Of a stretch of 64,000 bases of DNA, positions 22,960-33,688 are shown piece after piece. Origin of the DNA: Branchiostoma floridae (taxonomy: Eukaryota; Chordata; Leptocardii; Amphioxiformes; Branchiostomatidae); the NCBI RefSeq assembly GCF_000003815.2, contig NC_049984.1, forward strand, positions 10,908,601 through 10,972,600, read 5' to 3'. The notes below the pieces were generated by a model that saw only the letters and a list, made by a program, of their open reading frames with translations, searched no databases and was not told the origin of the DNA. Both the position numbers and the translations under genes were made by a program. Position 1 is the first letter of the stretch. The number at the start of each line of letters is the position of its first letter.

Positions 22960-23588
22960 TGACAACTGTATAGACAACAGAGAACAGTTACAACTTTAAG
23001 TCAGGTTCACTATATAAGTTACATATCTGCACCTGATGGAATTGTTATGGACAAAATATGTCGTATCACGCCATAACAGCAAACTACGAACTATTTCATA
23101 AACCAGTTGACTCTAGACATAATACAACCGTACACTGCACTCTTCAGGAACTGTCTCAAAACAAACATGATAGACCAAACAATTTTGATGTCATACTAGT
23201 GATGACATCATGAGTGAACTAGAGTACTGTAGACACCACTGAAAAAAGAAAGATACAGTAGGAATTGACGCTCAGTAGGAAATGTTTTTGTGCATGTCTT
23301 TCAGTCAGTCTACCTGCTATTGTGGGATACAGGTACTACATGAGGGTCTTGTGGGTCCAGTTCCTAAATCTGTCAAGCAGCATGTCATATTCAAGAGTAG
23401 AAAGCACAGCATATCATTAACTCCTACACTAATTGCTGAGGCATATTTGAGTGACCCTCCCTGTCCTTATATTAGGTAAGGCACTTGTTGGAGACACAGT
23501 GGGACAGGAGAACTAAGGTTACATCTGCTTTGTCTTTACATAATATTTGCTGCTCTGTTCTGGTCGCAAACCAGTCTGGTGAAATTTG
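22960..23588. other. Intergenic, no supported gene
   Basis: Sequence downstream of the three-repeat protein gene. I see no exon or repeat worth naming; a 65-codon plus-strand frame at 23282-23479 has no recognisable domain. Confidence 0.4.
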
Positions 23589-24164
23589 TTAGGTCATGTT
23601 TACTGAGGTTTGTCCAGTCTCAACTGGTTTTGACAGGCCACCACCTTTGCTTACTAGCGGCACCATAACACGGCGTTGATTTAGCACATCCTTCTCAAAC
23701 GTTGCCAGTTCTTGCCTTGTTACCAACAGCTGTCTCCCCTGGGGTTTCACTTGTTCTAACTTGTACTTTACTGTTTTTAGTTCCTCACTTGTTTCCTGCA
23801 GTCTCTTCTTCATAGTCTTGTTTGCATTACTGCATTCCTCCTGCTTTCTCTGCAATTCTACAAGCTCCATCCTCGTCTCTTTCAGCTGTTTCTCCAGTGT
23901 CTCTCTTGGAATGGGCTTGGAACTTGAGGATGAGGTGATTGCACCCGTAGCTTTGTGATTGTTGAACCATTTCAATACAGTTTCAAGGTCATCAGTTTTC
24001 TTTCTACACATGTAGCATACATTCCTCGGATCAAAGATACCAGTTCTATTGTAGGAAAACAACTCACAGTGTACACTTCTTATGCATTTCAGCTCACCAA
24101 AGCGTTCTACTTTGGCATCGGCTACAATTGTACAGCGCATCATCTCGCTAAACCTATCACACTT
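23589..24164 (-). CDS. Frameshifted C-terminal part of the three-repeat protein (Cys-rich then coiled coil)
   Basis: This frame overlaps the 3' end of the upstream frame, which reads ...FVCVGCKV and stops. In the new frame the protein continues KCDRFSEMM, and later has VCYMCRKKTDDLE, so cysteines on both sides of the shift look like one Cys-rich (zinc-binding?) module. It is followed by SSSSSKPIPRE, then a heptad-rich coiled coil (about KQLKETRMELVELQ to VKYKLEQVK), and a C-terminus ending in NMT. An indel beside aaa at about 24163-24165 would restore one frame. This is either a real frameshift (a broken gene) or an assembly error. Confidence 0.6.
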   Translation of the reverse strand, partial: KCDRFSEMMRCTIVADAKVERFGELKCIRSVHCELFSYNRTGIFDPRNVCYMCRKKTDDLETVLKWFNNHKATGAITSSSSSKPIPRETLEKQLKETRMELVELQRKQEECSNANKTMKKRLQETSEELKTVKYKLEQVKPQGRQLLVTRQELATFEKDVLNQRRVMVPLVSKGGGLSKPVETGQTSVNMT

Positions 24165-26787
24165 TGCAGCCAACACATACAAAACCATCTTGGACAAACT
24201 GGAGAACTGTTTGAAAATGTGAGAGGTGAGACACAGTCAATGGCAAGTTGTCACGTTTTAGTGCACAGGTCAGCCCTCGGACCTTCAGTGTCCATGTCAT
24301 GTCCGGATGGATGTGTACAGTTCTCTGAAGTACAGGAGATGGCAAGTTAGTGGAGAGGAAGTGGACTATCGCTTCTGACTGTGAACACGTTAGATGACAG
24401 TAGTTCCACTGGTCCCTTAGCGTATCCTTCCACACCTCTGGTAGATTCTGTAAGGTGAGTGCTGTGTTTGAGAGGCAGGGTAAAGCTTGGTGAACAGTGT
24501 TCTCCTCACAGATGTTGGCAGCAGTGTCACGGATATCCTGCATATCGACATCCTCCACCCCACTCAGCAGACGCTTGAGATTACTACCCTGTTTCTCAAC
24601 AAGTTGCTGTACGTCTGGCAAAAAGTACTCCCATCTGAGCTTGCCTTTGTACCTTCCTACTGGATGTGGTGCCAGTGACAGGTAGGTCTTGATTCCCTCT
24701 GCACTGTATTTACTGGCAGCAGAGACACAATTTGCAGCTGTTGCTACTGAGGTGAATCCTCCATTGTTTCCTCTCTGTGGGGTGAAACAGTTCAGTTTAG
24801 CCCTCTTTCCTTGGGAGGGCCGCTTCCCTTTAACTAACAACAACCCATACAGCACTAGCTCCTCGGGTGAAAGTGACTCCCCCTCTTTGAACCACGTACC
24901 CTCAGCAAAGGTAGTTGGCTGTGAACAAGAACTTGGGGGAGTTTTTGATTGAGACCTGCTCGCATAAGAATGATCAGGATCAGCATTTCTTTGATCCAAT
25001 TCAGATTCCTCATTCTGCCATGTGTTAACCAGATGTCTTACAATATCACTTACAGTTTTCTCTGTTTCCTTCATTGACTCAGCTGTTTGTTCTGGTTCCT
25101 CATTTGAGTCTGTGCCTTGGCTGTCCTGCGGGGGCATATCACTCGCATCTTTCTCTTTTTCCTTCATGGACTCAGTGGTATGTTCTGGTTTCTTTGATGA
25201 GTCAGTGACTTGGTTGTCTTGCACTGACTCGTCACAGATATTTTCCCCTTTTTCCTTCATGGTGGTGTGGTCTGTTTTCTCTGTTGAGTCAGTGTCATGG
25301 TTGTCCTGCGGGGGCTTTACTTTCTTCCTGCCTCCACGTTTCACTGTGTAAGGCTGAAAGAACATCTCTGGATCAATTGTTTTCTCCTCATTCATTCTGA
25401 TGTACCTCATGATCTTGTTCATCCTCCACCCAGACCTGCCCGGAAGTGTGTAGGAGAACTTGGCTACAGAAATTCTTGTAAAACTACCAGTACTTTGCTG
25501 TTCCTTAAGTACTTTGATTTCAGGGACTGTATCAGCTAGGCTCCTGAGCCATTTCATTCTGCTGTCAAATACAATGTTTGTGTGACAGTCTTTGACCTTT
25601 CCTTCTGATAAAAGTACAAACTTGCGTTCAGGTACTGTAGGTTTGAAGCTCAAATAAAACTCTCGGCCAACCAGCTTTGGGCATGCCTCTGCAAGGTCTT
25701 CAAAGAGGTTGCTAAAATGTTTCCTCGGAACTATTGTTTTCCTCTCTTCCATGGCCATGGCTGCATGTTGTGCTTTCTTTGTTGTGCCAGTGTCACAGCT
25801 CTCCTTGTGGGGCTCAGCTTTTTTCATCTTGCGTCCTTTTTTTCCAGGAGGCTGAGTTGAGTCAGTGTCGTGGCTGTCCTGTGAGGGCCTTGCTTTCTTC
25901 TTGCGTCCACGTTTCACTGTGTAAGGCTGAAAGAACATCTCTGGATCAATAACATTGTTCTCATTCAACCTGATGTACCTCATGACCTTGTTAAGCCTCC
26001 ATCCCGACCTGCCTGGAAGTGTGTAGGAAAAGTTCGCCAGAGAAGTCCTAGCAAAATCAGCTTGACTCGCCTGTAGTTCTCTGATTTCAGGGACTGTATC
26101 CAAAAGGCTCTTAAGCCATGCTCCCCTGGTTAGAAATATAGCGTCAGTGTGGCAATCTTTGATCTTTCCTCCTGACAGAAGCACAAACTTGCGTTCAGGT
26201 ACTGGTGGTTTGAAGCTCAAGTAGAACTCCCGTCCAACAAGCTCTGGGCATGAACCTACGAGGTCTTCAAAGATGTTGCTAAACAGTCTTCTCTGTAACA
26301 CTGTTTCTTCTTTTCCCTTCATTGACGCAGCTGCGTGTCCTGATTGCTTGGAGGACTTAATAGTGTTACGTCCTTCTTGCGAGGAGTTAGCTTGCTTTGT
26401 GAGTCCAAATTTTAGTGGCTGAAAGAACATCTCTACATCAATCATTGTGGCCTCATTTATCCTGATGTATCTCATTATCTTCTCCAGCCTCCATCCAGAC
26501 CTCCCTGGAAGTGTGTAGGAGAAGTTTGCCAGAGAAATCCTGCTAAAACACTTCTGCTGTTCCTTCAGTGCATTGATTTCAGGAACTGTATCGGCTAGGC
26601 TCCTGAGCCATTTCAGTCTGTTATTGAAGATAATTTCAGTGTGACAATCTTTGATCCTTCCTCCCGATAAAAGAACAAACTTGCGTTCAGGTACTGAAGG
26701 TCTTAAGCTCAAATAAAGCTCTCGACCAACCATCTGTGGGCACACCTCTGCAAGGTCTTCAAAGAATTTGTTTTTTTTCCCAGCCAT
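24157..26787 (-). CDS. Unrecognised protein with three tandem copies of a ~115-residue domain
   Basis: The start at 26785-26787 has a good context (aaaATGG) and begins MAGKKNKFFEDLAE; the frame is also open to an ATG at 26820. Three repeats follow, at about residues 8-126, 173-288 and 362-479. Each reads FEDL....CP..VGRE.YLS, VPERKFVLLS.G..KDCHT, then W..SL.DTVPEI, then FSYTLPGRSGWR and MRYIR.NE, ending MFFQP. They are separated by Lys-rich and acidic linkers with repeated DSQGTDS-like phrases. A different C-terminal region follows (SPEELVLYGLLLVKGKRP, later NCFTPQRGNNGGF) and the frame ends at 24157. All repeats are in one exon. I recognise no known domain. The repeats could be a nucleic-acid-binding module; the Cys-rich, coiled-coil tail beyond the frameshift may hint at a transposon-derived protein, but this is speculative. 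Confidence 0.7.
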   Translation of the reverse strand: MAGKKNKFFEDLAEVCPQMVGRELYLSLRPSVPERKFVLLSGGRIKDCHTEIIFNNRLKWLRSLADTVPEINALKEQQKCFSRISLANFSYTLPGRSGWRLEKIMRYIRINEATMIDVEMFFQPLKFGLTKQANSSQEGRNTIKSSKQSGHAAASMKGKEETVLQRRLFSNIFEDLVGSCPELVGREFYLSFKPPVPERKFVLLSGGKIKDCHTDAIFLTRGAWLKSLLDTVPEIRELQASQADFARTSLANFSYTLPGRSGWRLNKVMRYIRLNENNVIDPEMFFQPYTVKRGRKKKARPSQDSHDTDSTQPPGKKGRKMKKAEPHKESCDTGTTKKAQHAAMAMEERKTIVPRKHFSNLFEDLAEACPKLVGREFYLSFKPTVPERKFVLLSEGKVKDCHTNIVFDSRMKWLRSLADTVPEIKVLKEQQSTGSFTRISVAKFSYTLPGRSGWRMNKIMRYIRMNEEKTIDPEMFFQPYTVKRGGRKKVKPPQDNHDTDSTEKTDHTTMKEKGENICDESVQDNQVTDSSKKPEHTTESMKEKEKDASDMPPQDSQGTDSNEEPEQTAESMKETEKTVSDIVRHLVNTWQNEESELDQRNADPDHSYASRSQSKTPPSSCSQPTTFAEGTWFKEGESLSPEELVLYGLLLVKGKRPSQGKRAKLNCFTPQRGNNGGFTSVATAANCVSAASKYSAEGIKTYLSLAPHPVGRYKGKLRWEYFLPDVQQLVEKQGSNLKRLLSGVEDVDMQDIRDTAANICEENTVHQALPCLSNTALTLQNLPEVWKDTLRDQWNYCHLTCSQSEAIVHFLSTNLPSPVLQRTVHIHPDMTWTLKVRGLTCALKRDNLPLTVSHLSHFQTVLQFVQDGFVCVGCKV
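25352..26766 (-). repeat. Three direct coding repeats, ~350 bp each
   Basis: Units at about 26411-26766, 25925-26271 and 25352-25704. The DNA of the units is clearly alike, for example the phrase for VPERKFVLLS and the ggctgaaagaacatctctg block at each unit end. Units 2 and 3 share the longer ending with YTVKRG and a following KPPQD/ARPSQD linker, so they are the most recent duplicates. Confidence 0.8.
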
Positions 26788-26820
26788 TTTGCTCTGAAAC
26801 ACATCCCAAAACAATGTCAT

Positions 26821-28716
26821 GTAAACTTTGCATACAACATCACTAGTAGTCTAACAACTTAATAACATTTATTTATTTAATAACTAGTATACATAATGCA
26901 TATTGTGAAGTGTTAGTGAGGATTGTAGCTCAATTTGGTACCAGCCTCACACTCACAGTTACAGTTTGTAATGCACTCATCTTTCAGAAGGGCATAAAAT
27001 GGGAGTCCCATAGGAATGATACATTGATATTCTTCCAAGAAAGCTTGACTATTCATTAACTGCAGCTGCACAAGAAAATCACTATCAATAATAAAAAAAC
27101 ACAAAGTAAATCCTTAAAGTTTGACTATACAGTATCTAACGTTTCCGTAATAATTTTCACCTGTATGTTACAACATCCTCTGCAACAATCATGCCAAACA
27201 AACATCATTGTCAGATTATTTCAAACCTAACGGCACACTGCAATAAACATGTAGCTTTTACTATGCACGATAGGGGAAATGGCGTCTTTCTGCGCTGATA
27301 AACGAGACAAAACTTTTCAACTCCTCTCGCCCCCCTCCCCCTTCACCCAACACGAAATTTGACACAGCTACTGTACCAAAATGTTCTTTTAAAAAGCTTC
27401 AGCTTGTCTTGTATGTATCTAAAATATATCAGCACCACATCCATATCTTGATCTTAACTTCAAACGATATATTTTGTACCTTAATGCCTGCTTTTCGTCG
27501 CCCAGTGCACGAAAGCATCAGACTTTCCTCTCTCTCGTAAGTTACGGCCGCAGAGCACAGTATTTATCCGCGACCCCAGGTGGGGTAAAGAAGTAGTGCG
27601 GCTGAAATCTTGAACCGTGTGTACATGCGTTAACATGAAAACTAGTCGGGTATTAACTTTGCTATGTGGTAGTGTCATGAGTCAACTTTCATCTTGTGTC
27701 AGTAAGATTGTGAAGTTTGCAAAGTGGGTGTATAAATGCGTATGACCTTTACAGATGGCTGCATGGGTGAGTCGGCTGCAGTTCCGGATGACCCCGCATG
27801 GCCTAATTTAAAAATGGGCATCAAAATGCAGAAACTTTCGCGGTGGTTTAATGTTCGCGGTTTTTGCGGTGGCCGCTTCACTGCGAATTAAAAACCAGCT
27901 AGAACATTTTTCCATGGCAGTTAGAGACTACAGTGTATGGCCCTACCGCGAACTTAAAACCACCGCGAAAAGTCCTTTTTCCCGCTACAGCGAAATTAAA
28001 TCCCCGCGAACTTAAATGCATTTACAAGTAACGCACACTTGACGTTGGCCCAGATGAATTAATGTATCTTTTTTGTTATCGTTGTACCGCCGCTGCAATG
28101 GCAACGTCACTACAACCGTGCATACCTACGGGACTAAGCGTGGCGCGACTTGCCATTGGCCCGAAAAAACAACAACTTTTTTTAGATATTAAAATGGACT
28201 GCACGATCAGAGCGTTTCTTGTATCGTAGTTCGTAAGTATTATTTTAGTTCAGAAATCTGCATTTCCATTTTTCGTCAGCCCATGTCTACTTTAAGTTCT
28301 ATCTTCTTTTAACCTCCTTGGTCCTATAAATTATGATACCACATGCACAAATAGTACCGTTTTCTATAGTTCTCACACTTATTTCACAAATTATGACAAA
28401 TACTTCTCTGGCAAAGATATTTAATATTGTTGCAAACAAGCAATTGAGAAGACACAACTGCACAATATACATATAACGTTATATCATGTAATGATAAAGT
28501 CAATCTCTCAGTATAACATCTAACCGCGTGGTTACAACAATAGGCACTCGATATGCAATATGTTCAAGCAAGGACTTGGTTCAAGTTCTGTTAGGTACAT
28601 AAAGTTTTGCTCATTGACACAAGCCATGATGATAAGGTCCCGGTCTACAGTGAGCACCTTTAACGAATACCCCCCCCCCCCCCCAAAAAAATGCCGTGTC
28701 CCCTCAAGAAATCCCG
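26821..28716. other. Intergenic, repeats only
   Basis: This is the presumed 5' flank of the three-repeat gene and 3' flank of pseudokinase A. It contains a CGCGAA-type repeat (about 27830-28030) and a poly-C run at about 28671-28684. No exon chain is visible. Confidence 0.45.
27830..28030. mobile_element. CGCGAA/TTCGCG repeat (MITE-like), copy 1
   Basis: The element begins around ctttcgcggtggttta and ends ccccgcgaacttaaatgcat. Inverted phrases ttcgcggtggtt and aaccaccgcgaa lie within it. A near-identical segment in the other orientation begins at about 63903 and runs off the window, and a decayed copy may lie at 34858-34995. Confidence 0.65.
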
Positions 28717-30704
28717 TCATGACGATGGACAGTTCCGCTCGGCATTTTCCAGCAGTTTGACCACCTCTGCAAATAAAACACGGAAGAGAAATTATAGGAT
28801 GAATAACTCTGAACAATGCTATCAGCGTGATTTTAAGTGTAAAAAAGATGCCACAGTAAAATAGAAAACTCTTTACCTGCCATCTCCGGCCGTCTTGTGT
28901 CTTCAAAGCTCCTACATTTGTCTATAATGGCGGCGAGAGAGCTGTTGCAGTTGGCAGGTATCTCCTCTTTTCTTTTCTGTTCCAGGACGAACTTGTGGAT
29001 CTCGTTTTCCTTATACCTTATAGCTAAAAATACATATGTAGACAGGTGACATAACATGCATTATAGAATGGTTTATTCATACATATTAGTGTATACATAT
29101 ACTAACACAACGTTGCAGTCAGTTATACCTCAAGCTTGATGTAAAATTGGCTTAATTAAGTTAGCGTTAGTCTTAAAATGACAACCTTGATACATACAAC
29201 TTAACTTACTGGTCAAGAAAATGATACATAGGGCACCTTTATCTTAAACATACCTTCGTGTGCCAACTTCCTGCTTGCAATCTCCCATAGAACAATGCCA
29301 AAGCTGGAAAACGGAACAACGACATATATTGATTATAAAGGCAATACATGTTTCCTATCGTAGAACTACAAAACTCGTCACCATCAAGCACCATAGGCAC
29401 TAGGAGCATCTTTATGAGATAGCTTTGAACAACGCTTACAGCTATCGGATGTGCAAAGGTTAGCCCATTCTCCTACGCAGGGACATCCAACAGCCAAACT
29501 GCCTGTCTGACATCCAGACAGGCAGTTTGGCTGTCGGATGTCCCTGCGTAGGAGGATGAGGTTAGCCGAGTGTGGTGTTGCTGCGCAGTGTACCTGCGAA
29601 GCTGATGTGTTACGCCGAAGGCTATATATATAACATGTACAACAAATACAGACATAAGACAGTTAATCAGTGTTGCGTCGCAGAATTTGGTGGAAATGAC
29701 TTGGATTAACTACACGGATGAAGAATGTAGAAGGGGGAAATGATAAAACAAGGCTGCTCAGGGAGTCGAAGATGTCATCAAAATGCTATTGTCATTTTCA
29801 TAAAACCTATAATACCTGCAATGATGTAAATACACATGTAACGCAAAACTTACCTGAATACCTCTGCGGCCGGCGTCAGCGGTGCGTTGATATCTCTGAG
29901 ATTCTCCGGGGCAACGTAAGCAACTGTGCTTCTTCCCCGACGGAACTTGGAGTATCTTTTGACAGACGTTTTCGTTTTTGTGGTACAGAAGTCTGACAGC
30001 TGTGCGAATACAAAATTATGTGTCAGTCGTATGCTTGAGACTGTATCATTACTAGGCTATATATTAGTACATGTATATATATAGTCCCAAAAAAGAGTAA
30101 AATAGGAACGTGACAATCAATAGAAGTCTGTGCATGCAGTGTATAATAACTAAAAAATATACCTTAACTCGCATGTTGGCATCAAGAAGATATGTTGAGG
30201 TTGTCAAATTCCCATGAACTCTGGGTGGACCGCTCTCAGTTGGGCGATGGAGAGCACAGAGACCCCTGGCAGCATCTGTGCTGAACTGCAGCAGCTGTGC
30301 CCATGACAGGGGCGTATTGCTGAGGAGCAGGTTGAGAAGTGATCCTTTCGGCATGAACTCCATGACAATGATGTAATTTGCTGTGTTAAGACATACAGTA
30401 AAGGTGTCAGAGTGCCACATAATGCGACAAGTGTGTCTAAAGCACAGTACCACCTGTTTCAGTTAGTATACTCGTTTAATGGAATTCGCAGTATTCCATG
30501 ATTACATCAGGCGCAGCATGTACGAGTCTACAACAAATGTAACGTAACATAATGGTACATACCGGGCTCTAAACATACGCCGATCAGCCGAACCACGTTC
30601 TCTGCCTGTATCTGCTGCATGATCGCCGCTTCTTCCAGCACACTCTCCCGCAGGACCCTCGCTGGCTCGCTGTACGAGTAAAAAACAGTAATGGCTGTTT
30701 ATAT

Positions 30705-30756
<52 letters not shown>

Positions 30757-31431
30757 CACACACTGAGGTACACAGGCAAAAATCAAGCAAGCAAGCAAAC
30801 AAACAAACAAACAAACACGTGGCACCTAAAACACTCTTGGCGCGTTACTTTCTGGAATATCTTTGAACGAACCAAACCGATAAAAGTGAATCCAGGCTTA
30901 CGGTAGTCGCCATGGGTAGTCTTCAAACCCCAGCTTCTTGACAGCCACCTGTCTACCCTTGTAGTTAGCCACGTACACGGTGCCGAACGTGCCCTTTCCG
31001 ATCTCCTCCTTCACACTTATGTCTTTGTTGTCGATGAAGGTAACAGCGTCGGAGGGTGTGCAGACTGGGCCTGGAAGTGTCACTAATTGTTATCTTACAG
31101 GTTTGAACCAAATTATGGCAACCCGGCCCCTTAACACAGTATCCTATATTTTGGGGCAATTGCGAGGTGAGAAAAACAGCCTCAAGCAGGGATACATTGC
31201 ATCAATTCAACGGAATTTACAAGTTTTAGCTAACGTTAACCTTGAGGTAACGTTGAGCACAATTGGAAGGAGAAGATAAAGTGCTAGTAGTATCTGTAAA
31301 TCGTTAGATTCTGTTTCAGTTTGGCTTTGGAAACAACAAAAATATTTAGACCAGCATGTTGTTCAAACCGTTAGTATTATATCCCTTGCAACCTGTTCCA
31401 GGTACTACTTACCTCGAGTTCCTGTGGCCAT
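28717..31431 (-). CDS. MLKL-like pseudokinase A
   Basis: Eight exons join in phase (31413-31431, 30902-31070, 30563-30669, 30163-30380, 29854-29999, 29254-29303, 28877-29023, 28717-28766), giving 301 residues that are almost only a kinase-like domain. Kept: glycine loop GKGTFGTV (31-38), Lys51 in VAVKK, and an alpha-C Glu (75/76). Lost: HRD is HGN (154-156), its downstream Asn is Thr, and DFG is DFC (174-176), so phosphotransfer is unlikely though nucleotide binding may persist. The order HGx, APE-like VAPEN, SFGIVLWEIA and IIDKCRSFEDTRRP matches the C-lobe of vertebrate MLKL, the necroptosis effector, which also has HGx. No N-terminal four-helix bundle is visible; the first exon codes only MATGTR. 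Other RIPK/TKL-type pseudokinases are an alternative. It is a tandem paralogue of the gene at 33689-36667. Confidence 0.85.
29466..29559. mobile_element. Near-perfect hairpin MITE with 8-bp flanking repeat
   Basis: Arms 29471-29509 and 29515-29553 pair over 39 bp with one mismatch around a 5-nt loop. GGTTAGCC occurs on both sides (29458-29465 and 29560-29567), an 8-bp duplication as made by hAT transposases. It lies in an intron of pseudokinase A, between exons 29254-29303 and 29854-29999. Confidence 0.7.
30705..30813 (+). repeat. CA microsatellite and adjoining tetranucleotide repeats
   Basis: An uninterrupted (ca)n run is followed by a mixed ca/gcaa/aaac region. It lies in an intron of pseudokinase A (between exons 30563-30669 and 30902-31070). 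Apparent reading frames through it (VCVC or HTHT) are artefacts. Confidence 0.9.
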
Positions 31432-31689
31432 TTTCTTGTGTATAGTTACCACAAGTAGCGTAAATTTGCTGTCTTTGAAAAGGAGTACAGGGTATTTGTG
31501 CCAGGACGATATGATTTTGGTCTCGGCCGACAACAAGCGACTACATCAAAACCGGAAGAAACCGAAGGACTATGATCCGTGCCTCGCAAAGGTTGATGGG
31601 ATACAAACTCACGGACAACCTACATGTATGTGGAAAGCTTGACCCTACTTAAAGCTTGACCCCTACTGTAACAGTGGGGGAGTTCAAGT

Positions 31690-31800
31690 AGTGCTAACTG
31701 ACCATGCCAAACGCCTGTCAGGCTTTTGGGTCAGTCAGTTACGCTGCTTGTGTTGTGATCTTGAGGACCCGGGTTCAATTCGCGGGTCGGTCAGGTTATT
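31690..31800 (+). repeat. tRNA-like SINE head (uncertain)
   Basis: The stretch has a box-B-like gggttcaattc within a possible T-arm, and ends cggtcag, which could pair with ctgacc at 31699-31704. The arms are too long and irregular for a functional tRNA, so a tRNA-derived retroposon head is more likely. Confidence 0.3.
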
Positions 31801-33688
31801 TGTATAAATTGTTTATTTCTGTTCTACTCGCCCCTCTTGTTGTTTCACTACGTTAAGGGCTAACCATTTTCAGAAGCGCATTATGAACTGCCATTACATA
31901 CCATCACGGAGTCTCTAAATTTCGGGGAAATGTGCTAAATCTGGGATACGTCAAAAAACATATGCAATTTATTAATTGTAACGTTAAACTTGGCGAGAGA
32001 AAAATGATAGTCAGAGGCCACCGTCGCCATGGCAATGTTTTTATTGACATGTTTGTTTAGTTTTCTGTCTGGGTCTTTGTTCGTCCTGGCAATGACATTC
32101 TAGATTGACATTGTTTTCATAAGACCCAATGAATGGATCCGTGGGCTTATGATAATGCATTCAGACTGGGAAACACCTAAAGTTACTACTGGGGAGCTGA
32201 ACTTCGTTCATGTACCACTACAAATTTTGTTTGGATCTTGAACACCATGGAATTATTCTGAACAACAGCTGCCTCAAAATCTCTGCTTTTCAGACTACTC
32301 TTTACTCCGATTTTCATGCATTAAAGCTAAAAAACATATTTGACTATAACTGCAAAGAATGTGTAGTCTATTTTCTATCTAGGGGCAACTTTTTTATTAC
32401 CTTCGCCAAAAAGGCTATGTTTTCAGTAGCGCCTGTATGCATATGTGTATCTAATATGCCTTTGTGTAGAAGCCCAGCATAACACGAGAACGCCTAGATG
32501 GATTGTTTTCATATTTGGTATGTCGGTAGGTCTTAATGCGACCTGGAAACGATTAGATTTGGAGGGCCTCCCTAGCGCTTGTTATCATACTGCAGTGGAA
32601 GTTCTGGGTTTGATACCTCGAGTTCTGGACATGCTATGGCTCTGATTTTTAAGTGACCAAGAGTAAATTGTGCAGGTGTGGGTTCCTTAGCGGCCTTTTG
32701 TTACTACAGGGGTCAGTTTTGTGTCAGATTTTGAAAGGGAATAACTCATGAAGGGGTTGACGAATTGTCATGATTTGGGTATGTAGATACATTGTAGCTT
32801 TAACAAGTGATGCTTCACATAGTTAAATATTGATTATGCAAATATCGACATCTAATTTGCATGAATATAGGAATCTAATTTGCATAATCAATTTGGAAAT
32901 TGTCTATACCCGCTCTGTTCCATGATCCAACATTTGACATTTGTAACTGAGAACGAGAAGATGGGTGATTTGAACGGCTCAAATGTTTTCAATCATTGAG
33001 TAACTTTTTATTTAGAATCACACTTTTATATCCTAATTATCATGTAGCCAAGCTCCGCGGACCAATCAGAAGGCCCCGTTCCACGTTGGTTATGACGCTG
33101 GTGTGGATTCATTCTGACCAATCAGAAGGAGCGATACACACAAGAAAGTAAGGGATGCACAGGCAATGGCCAATCAAATGGAGCGAAACATATGCTAGAG
33201 CAGAGGGAATAAGTACAGACTGCAAGGGGCTCACTCAGTGGTTTTATTTGGTGGTTATAGCAAAGGACCAGGCGTTATGACACCATATACACCTCTGGCG
33301 GGTCATTAACCCTTAACTATAACACATTGATATGGCAACCTACAAATACAATGGCTATCACTATGCAGTTTACATCTAGGGAATGTAACAGATGAGAATG
33401 CATTTGTATAGAAGACTTGCAATTACAAGCAAGTGAGCACAAGTCTATTTACAACCTACTGCTTAAAAAGGCCATCATGCACTTGTTGCTATTTACAGCA
33501 TACACAGTAAATATTCACATTGTGAACGGGAAGTTGCATGATAATATTCTGGTAGAGTAGATGAGGATCTCTGCTTCATTCTAAATTTGGCAAGGTAGAT
33601 GAGGATCCCTGCTTCATTCTGGTACAGTAGATGTGGAAGTCTGTTTCATTACTGACAAAAATATTGTCCCAGGCACAATAAGTTCTTG
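31801..33688. other. Intergenic between the two pseudokinases
   Basis: No exon found. It contains a block (about 32385-32960, from ttaccttcgccaaaaaggctatg) that from memory resembles a dispersed repeat of marine invertebrates. Short repeated phrases such as tagatgaggatc occur near 33558-33605. Confidence 0.4.

Noticed and set aside
30502-30825. Minus-strand frame with long Val-Cys repeats
   Set aside because: It is a translation of the CA microsatellite joined to part of a pseudokinase A exon read in the wrong frame.
31690-31800. Functional tRNA gene
   Set aside because: Box B is present but the cloverleaf cannot be drawn with normal arm lengths, so a SINE remnant is more likely.
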